Shown piece after piece: positions 5,905 through 8,769 of a stretch of DNA of 8,769 bases. Under the pieces are notes generated by a model that did no database searches, was not told where the DNA came from, and saw nothing but the letters and a program-made list of their open reading frames with translations. The DNA comes from an uncultured Gemmatimonadota bacterium (GTDB lineage: Bacteria; Gemmatimonadota; Gemmatimonadetes; Gemmatimonadales; GWC2-71-9). The stretch is taken from NCBI GenBank assembly GCA_913009915.1, contig CAJVYZ010000088.1, positions 1 through 8,769 of the forward strand. Direction: 5' to 3'. A program made the translations under genes and the position numbers. Numbering within the stretch: position 1 is the first letter of the stretch; every line of letters begins with the position of its first letter.

Positions 5905-8145
5905 GTGAGCGCCACAGACAGAGACATTCGTCTTGCCGTCCAGGCAGGCACCGTGGCGTCCGCCTCGATCATCGCGTTCCAGATCGCGGGGAAGGCGACC
6001 CGTGACGCACTGTTCCTGTCCAACTACGAGATCCTCGCCCTTCCCGCCATGATCATGGGCGCCTCGGCGTTATCGCTCCTCCTCGCCGGTCTGGTAAGCC
6101 GAACCGGCGGCCGCCTCGACCCGGCCCGGGCGGTGCCCCTGGGGTTTGCCTTGAGCGCCCTCCTCACCCTAGGAGAGTGGGCGCTGGTCGGCGAATACCC
6201 TCGAGCAGTGGCGATCGTCCTGTACCTCCACTTCACCGGACTGGGAGCCCTGCTCATCTCGGGATTCTGGTCCGTGGTGAGCGAGCGATTCGATCCACGG
6301 ACCGCCAAGCGGCAAATCGCCCGCATCGCCGCTGGAGGCACAGTCGGCGGCCTGCTCGGTGGCATGATGGCCGAGCGGAGTGCGGCGCTCTGGTCGATCG
6401 AGGCACTCTTTCCGATGCTGGCCCTGTTGCACGTGGCGGCGGCCGTGCTGACGGCCCGAATGGGGCGGGCCACCCCCTCGCCTGCGCCCACCGCGGAATT
6501 CACCGAACACCGGAAACTGCCGAGATCTGGCCTCCAGGTCCTGCGCCGGTCGCCCTACCTGACGACCATCGGGGCGCTGGTGTTCCTGACGGCCCTCAGC
6601 GAGGGACTCCTCGATCTCTCGTTCAAGGCATGGGCGTCAAGCGGCATGCGGGGGGAGGACCTGCTGCGGTTCTTTGCCGTGTTCTACACCGCCACTGCGC
6701 TCATTACCGTCCTGGTCCAGACCCTCGCCACTAAGCGGCTCTTGCGGCGCTTCGGGTTGGCCGTATCCGCGGCCGGTCTTCCAGCCGTCGTCGCCCTTGG
6801 TGCCGGCGGCGTAATGCTGTTTCCTGGTTTGATCCAGATCATGCTCGCCCGAGGGGCCGAGTCGGTTGCGCGCAATTCCCTGTACCGATCAGCCTACGAA
6901 CTGTTGTTCAATCCGGTCAACGCGCTCGACAAACGGGTGATCAAGCCCATCCTGGATGTCGGCTTCGTCCGCACGGGCGACTTGGCGGCCGGCGCCTTGG
7001 CGCAGATCGTGCTCTTCCTTTCTCCCGCCGGGGCGCGGGGGTTGCCGATGTACGCCCTGACGTTCGTGCTCGCGGTCGCCGCCATGGCCGTGGCGCGTCG
7101 GCTCCATCGAGGATACCTCAAGACGCTGGAGAAGAGCCTGGTGGTGCGCGGTAGCTACCTCGAGGACGATGGCTCGTCCAACGTGGCGCAAACGGCCATC
7201 ATGCAGACCCTGGGGGCCATCGACCTTACCCAGTTCCGGGAAAAGAAATCCGCCACGCACGCGTCAGAGGCCACCGTGGCGGGCGTTCCCCCGGCTGAGC
7301 CGACGGGCGCTCCCAAACTCGATCCTGTCATGGAGCGAATCCTGGAACTCAGATCGCGCGATCGCTCGCGTGTCCGTCGCGCGCTGGCCGAAGCGCCGCT
7401 CACCCTCGAGTTGGTACCGTACGTCGTCCCGCTGCTCGCCTGGGACGAGGTGGCCCGCACCGCCATGAGGGCACTGCGCCCCCTGGCCGATCGAGCCACC
7501 GGACTATTGACCGATTACCTCCTCGACCCGGACAGCGACTTTTCCATCCGCCGGCGCCTCCCCCTGATCCTGGCCGACGCCACGACGCAGCGTGCGGCAG
7601 ACGGCTTGTTGGCCGGCCTGGAAGATCACCGCTTCGAGGTGCGCTATCGATGTGGCCGAGTGTTGAGCCGTATGCACGCCCGGGACGCTTCGCTGCGGGT
7701 CGATCGCGTGCGCGTGCTGGCCATGATCGACCGGGAGGTGGCGGTCGACCAGGGGGTGTGGGAGAGCCGTCGCCTGCTCGACGCTACTGAGGATGACGAC
7801 AAGTCACCCATTCTCGACGAGGCCCTGCGAACCCGGGCCGACCGGAGTCTCGAGCACGTCTTTACCATGCTATCCCTCATCCTCCCGGCGCAGCCGCTTC
7901 GGGTGGCGTTCCGAGGGTTGTTTACCGATGACGCCCTGCTGCGGGGAACGGCGCTGGAGTACTTGGAGTCGGCGTTGCCCGACGACCTGCGCCGCAAGCT
8001 GTGGCCCTTCCTCGAGACACCCATCCGCCGGGGGCGCCACCCGCAATCGTCGGGCGATGCCTTGCAGGGCCTCCTCAGTTCAGAGGACACCATCGCCGAC
8101 AGGCTCGACGCCCTGAAACGCCTCAGGGAAGAGTCGCAAGACTAA
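5905..8145 (+). CDS. NTT-like (ATP/ADP translocase-related) membrane protein with HEAT-like C-terminal half
   Basis: A 746-residue protein in two parts. Residues about 10-400 hold 11 or 12 hydrophobic segments (for example 11-30, 46-65, 77-95, 101-125, 168-185, 221-240, 255-275, 287-315, 358-373, 380-397), laid out as in the NTT/ATP-ADP carrier branch of the major facilitator superfamily. NTT-like landmarks include KATRDALFLSNYEILALP (30-47), ERFDPRTAKRQIARIAAGG (127-145) and NPVNALDKRVIKPILD...RTGD (336-359). After a linker at about 445-475, residues 476-740 are soluble and helical with HEAT-like repeats (VPYVVPLLAWDEVARTAMRAL; DGLLAGLEDHRFEVRYRCGRVL). HEAT-NTT fusions are a known non-canonical NTT class; their substrate is not established. 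It is an inner-membrane protein. GTG at 5905 directly follows an in-frame TGA (5902-5904), so no earlier start is possible. Its TAA overlaps the stop of the convergent NTT-like gene. Confidence 0.83.
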   Translation: MSATDRDIRLAVQAGTVASASIIAFQIAGKATRDALFLSNYEILALPAMIMGASALSLLLAGLVSRTGGRLDPARAVPLGFALSALLTLGEWALVGEYPRAVAIVLYLHFTGLGALLISGFWSVVSERFDPRTAKRQIARIAAGGTVGGLLGGMMAERSAALWSIEALFPMLALLHVAAAVLTARMGRATPSPAPTAEFTEHRKLPRSGLQVLRRSPYLTTIGALVFLTALSEGLLDLSFKAWASSGMRGEDLLRFFAVFYTATALITVLVQTLATKRLLRRFGLAVSAAGLPAVVALGAGGVMLFPGLIQIMLARGAESVARNSLYRSAYELLFNPVNALDKRVIKPILDVGFVRTGDLAAGALAQIVLFLSPAGARGLPMYALTFVLAVAAMAVARRLHRGYLKTLEKSLVVRGSYLEDDGSSNVAQTAIMQTLGAIDLTQFREKKSATHASEATVAGVPPAEPTGAPKLDPVMERILELRSRDRSRVRRALAEAPLTLELVPYVVPLLAWDEVARTAMRALRPLADRATGLLTDYLLDPDSDFSIRRRLPLILADATTQRAADGLLAGLEDHRFEVRYRCGRVLSRMHARDASLRVDRVRVLAMIDREVAVDQGVWESRRLLDATEDDDKSPILDEALRTRADRSLEHVFTMLSLILPAQPLRVAFRGLFTDDALLRGTALEYLESALPDDLRRKLWPFLETPIRRGRHPQSSGDALQGLLSSEDTIADRLDALKRLREESQD

Positions 8146-8769
8146 ACCGGCGGCTGGCCCGTTTGGGTGAGATGAGTGTAGATCCGACCGATCGCGATCG
8201 CGACCGCTATCCAGATCAGCACCAAAACGATATTGACAACGGCAAATCCACCGGGTCGTAGAGCGAAGTATGTGGTGCCGACGAACACGAGCGCGGCCGA
8301 TAGCACGTCACCTGCCCGATGGAAGAAGGCGTCGACCACCTGCTTGGCCTTGTATTTCTGCTCGCGCGTCGTGGGGAGCCACAGGGCGTTCTTGACGGTG
8401 TTCTGCAGCGAATAATCGGTGGCATTTTCGATGGTCTTGGTCGCCCTCACTGCGGAGAGAAGTGGGTAGAAGGCCAGCACGCCGTAGCCCAGCATCGCGG
8501 TGAGCGGCAGGACCAGAATCCCGATTCGCACCCCGGCGTACTTGATGATTCGGGAGACCAAGAACAATTGCACCACGACTCCTAGAATATTCACCACCAG
8601 GAAAAAATCCGAGTAGAAGCTGGCGATGTATTCCTTTTCGGTCAGCCCGCCGGAGGCACCCGACGCGACAGCGGCCCCGGCTGCGCTTTCCACCGTCCTC
8701 GACAGGATGTATTCGCCGGTGGTGTTCACCCAATTGGTCAGCAGAATCATCAGCGCGATGAGCAACAGG
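8142..8769 (-). CDS. NTT-like (ATP/ADP translocase-related) MFS protein, C-terminal half (5' end beyond window)
   Basis: About 208 residues of a membrane protein are visible; the frame is still open at the right edge, so the start lies outside. Starting from the TTG at 8765, it shows LIALMILLTNWVNTTGEYILSR, a long polar loop (ESAAGAAVASGASGGLTEKEYI), then hydrophobic segments around residues 53-72, 81-103, 155-170 and 174-193. The stretch RATKTIENATDYSLQNTVKN, then ALWLPTTREQKYKAKQVVD and FFHRAGD, is strongly characteristic of NTT-like proteins (ENxxDYSLxNTxxxxLxLPTxRExKYKAK). It is homologous to the same region of the convergent gene (residues about 315-360 there). No soluble HEAT extension follows; it ends soon after the last membrane segment. 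The LGK-type lysine of canonical ATP/ADP carriers is not evident in FHRAGD, so nucleotide exchange is doubtful. Its TAG (8142-8144) overlaps the TAA of the neighbour. Confidence 0.85.
   Translation of the reverse strand, partial: LLLIALMILLTNWVNTTGEYILSRTVESAAGAAVASGASGGLTEKEYIASFYSDFFLVVNILGVVVQLFLVSRIIKYAGVRIGILVLPLTAMLGYGVLAFYPLLSAVRATKTIENATDYSLQNTVKNALWLPTTREQKYKAKQVVDAFFHRAGDVLSAALVFVGTTYFALRPGGFAVVNIVLVLIWIAVAIAIGRIYTHLTQTGQPPV

Noticed and set aside
5861..5908. 15-codon frame MAVARNPGGLEDVTE overlapping the NTT start as GTGA
   Set aside because: Possible leader peptide, but it has no convincing ribosome-binding site and its start overlaps the candidate -10 element.

Overview
This GC-rich window comes from a bacterial chromosome and is packed with genes. 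Two genes encode lipoproteins with clear lipoboxes, and the gene content (M28 and M48 metallopeptidase lipoproteins, a HEAT-fused nucleotide-transporter-like protein, a FurA-like regulator) fits a diderm such as Gemmatimonadota or Acidobacteriota. That placement is an inference from gene content; no rRNA or marker gene is present. I see no tRNA, rRNA, CRISPR array, insertion sequence or phage gene.

Left block (1-1992, plus strand): the 3' end of a YgfZ/GcvT-like folate-binding protein runs with a 4-base GTGA overlap into an extended-SDR NAD(P)-dependent epimerase/dehydratase. Eight bases later comes a family 5 (UDGb-type) uracil-DNA glycosylase carrying four iron-sulphur cysteines. The three look like one transcription unit. 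YgfZ proteins support iron-sulphur enzymes, so the pairing with an Fe-S glycosylase may be meaningful.

Middle block (2046-4933, minus strand): transcribed in the order M28-family metallopeptidase lipoprotein, small YciI-family protein, M48-family metallopeptidase lipoprotein. The gaps are 12 bases and then a GTGA overlap, so this is almost certainly an operon of two envelope-anchored zinc-peptidase homologues around a small YciI protein. The M28 member has lost one of the expected zinc-binding glutamates. A short GC hairpin lies between this block and the convergent glycosylase gene.

Right block: a 195-base region separates the M28 gene from the divergent Fur-family gene (5129-5578), whose sequence resembles actinobacterial FurA (PerR-like). 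A 326-base gene-free stretch follows, holding a perfect 17-bp palindrome. Next is a 746-residue membrane protein of the nucleotide transporter (NTT, ATP/ADP translocase-like) group with a HEAT-like C-terminal half. It ends tail-to-tail, with overlapping stop codons, against a second NTT-like gene on the minus strand that runs off the right edge.

No obviously new multi-gene system stands out. The best leads are the altered metal site of the M28 protein, the convergent pair of divergent NTT paralogues, and the palindromes around the fur-like gene.
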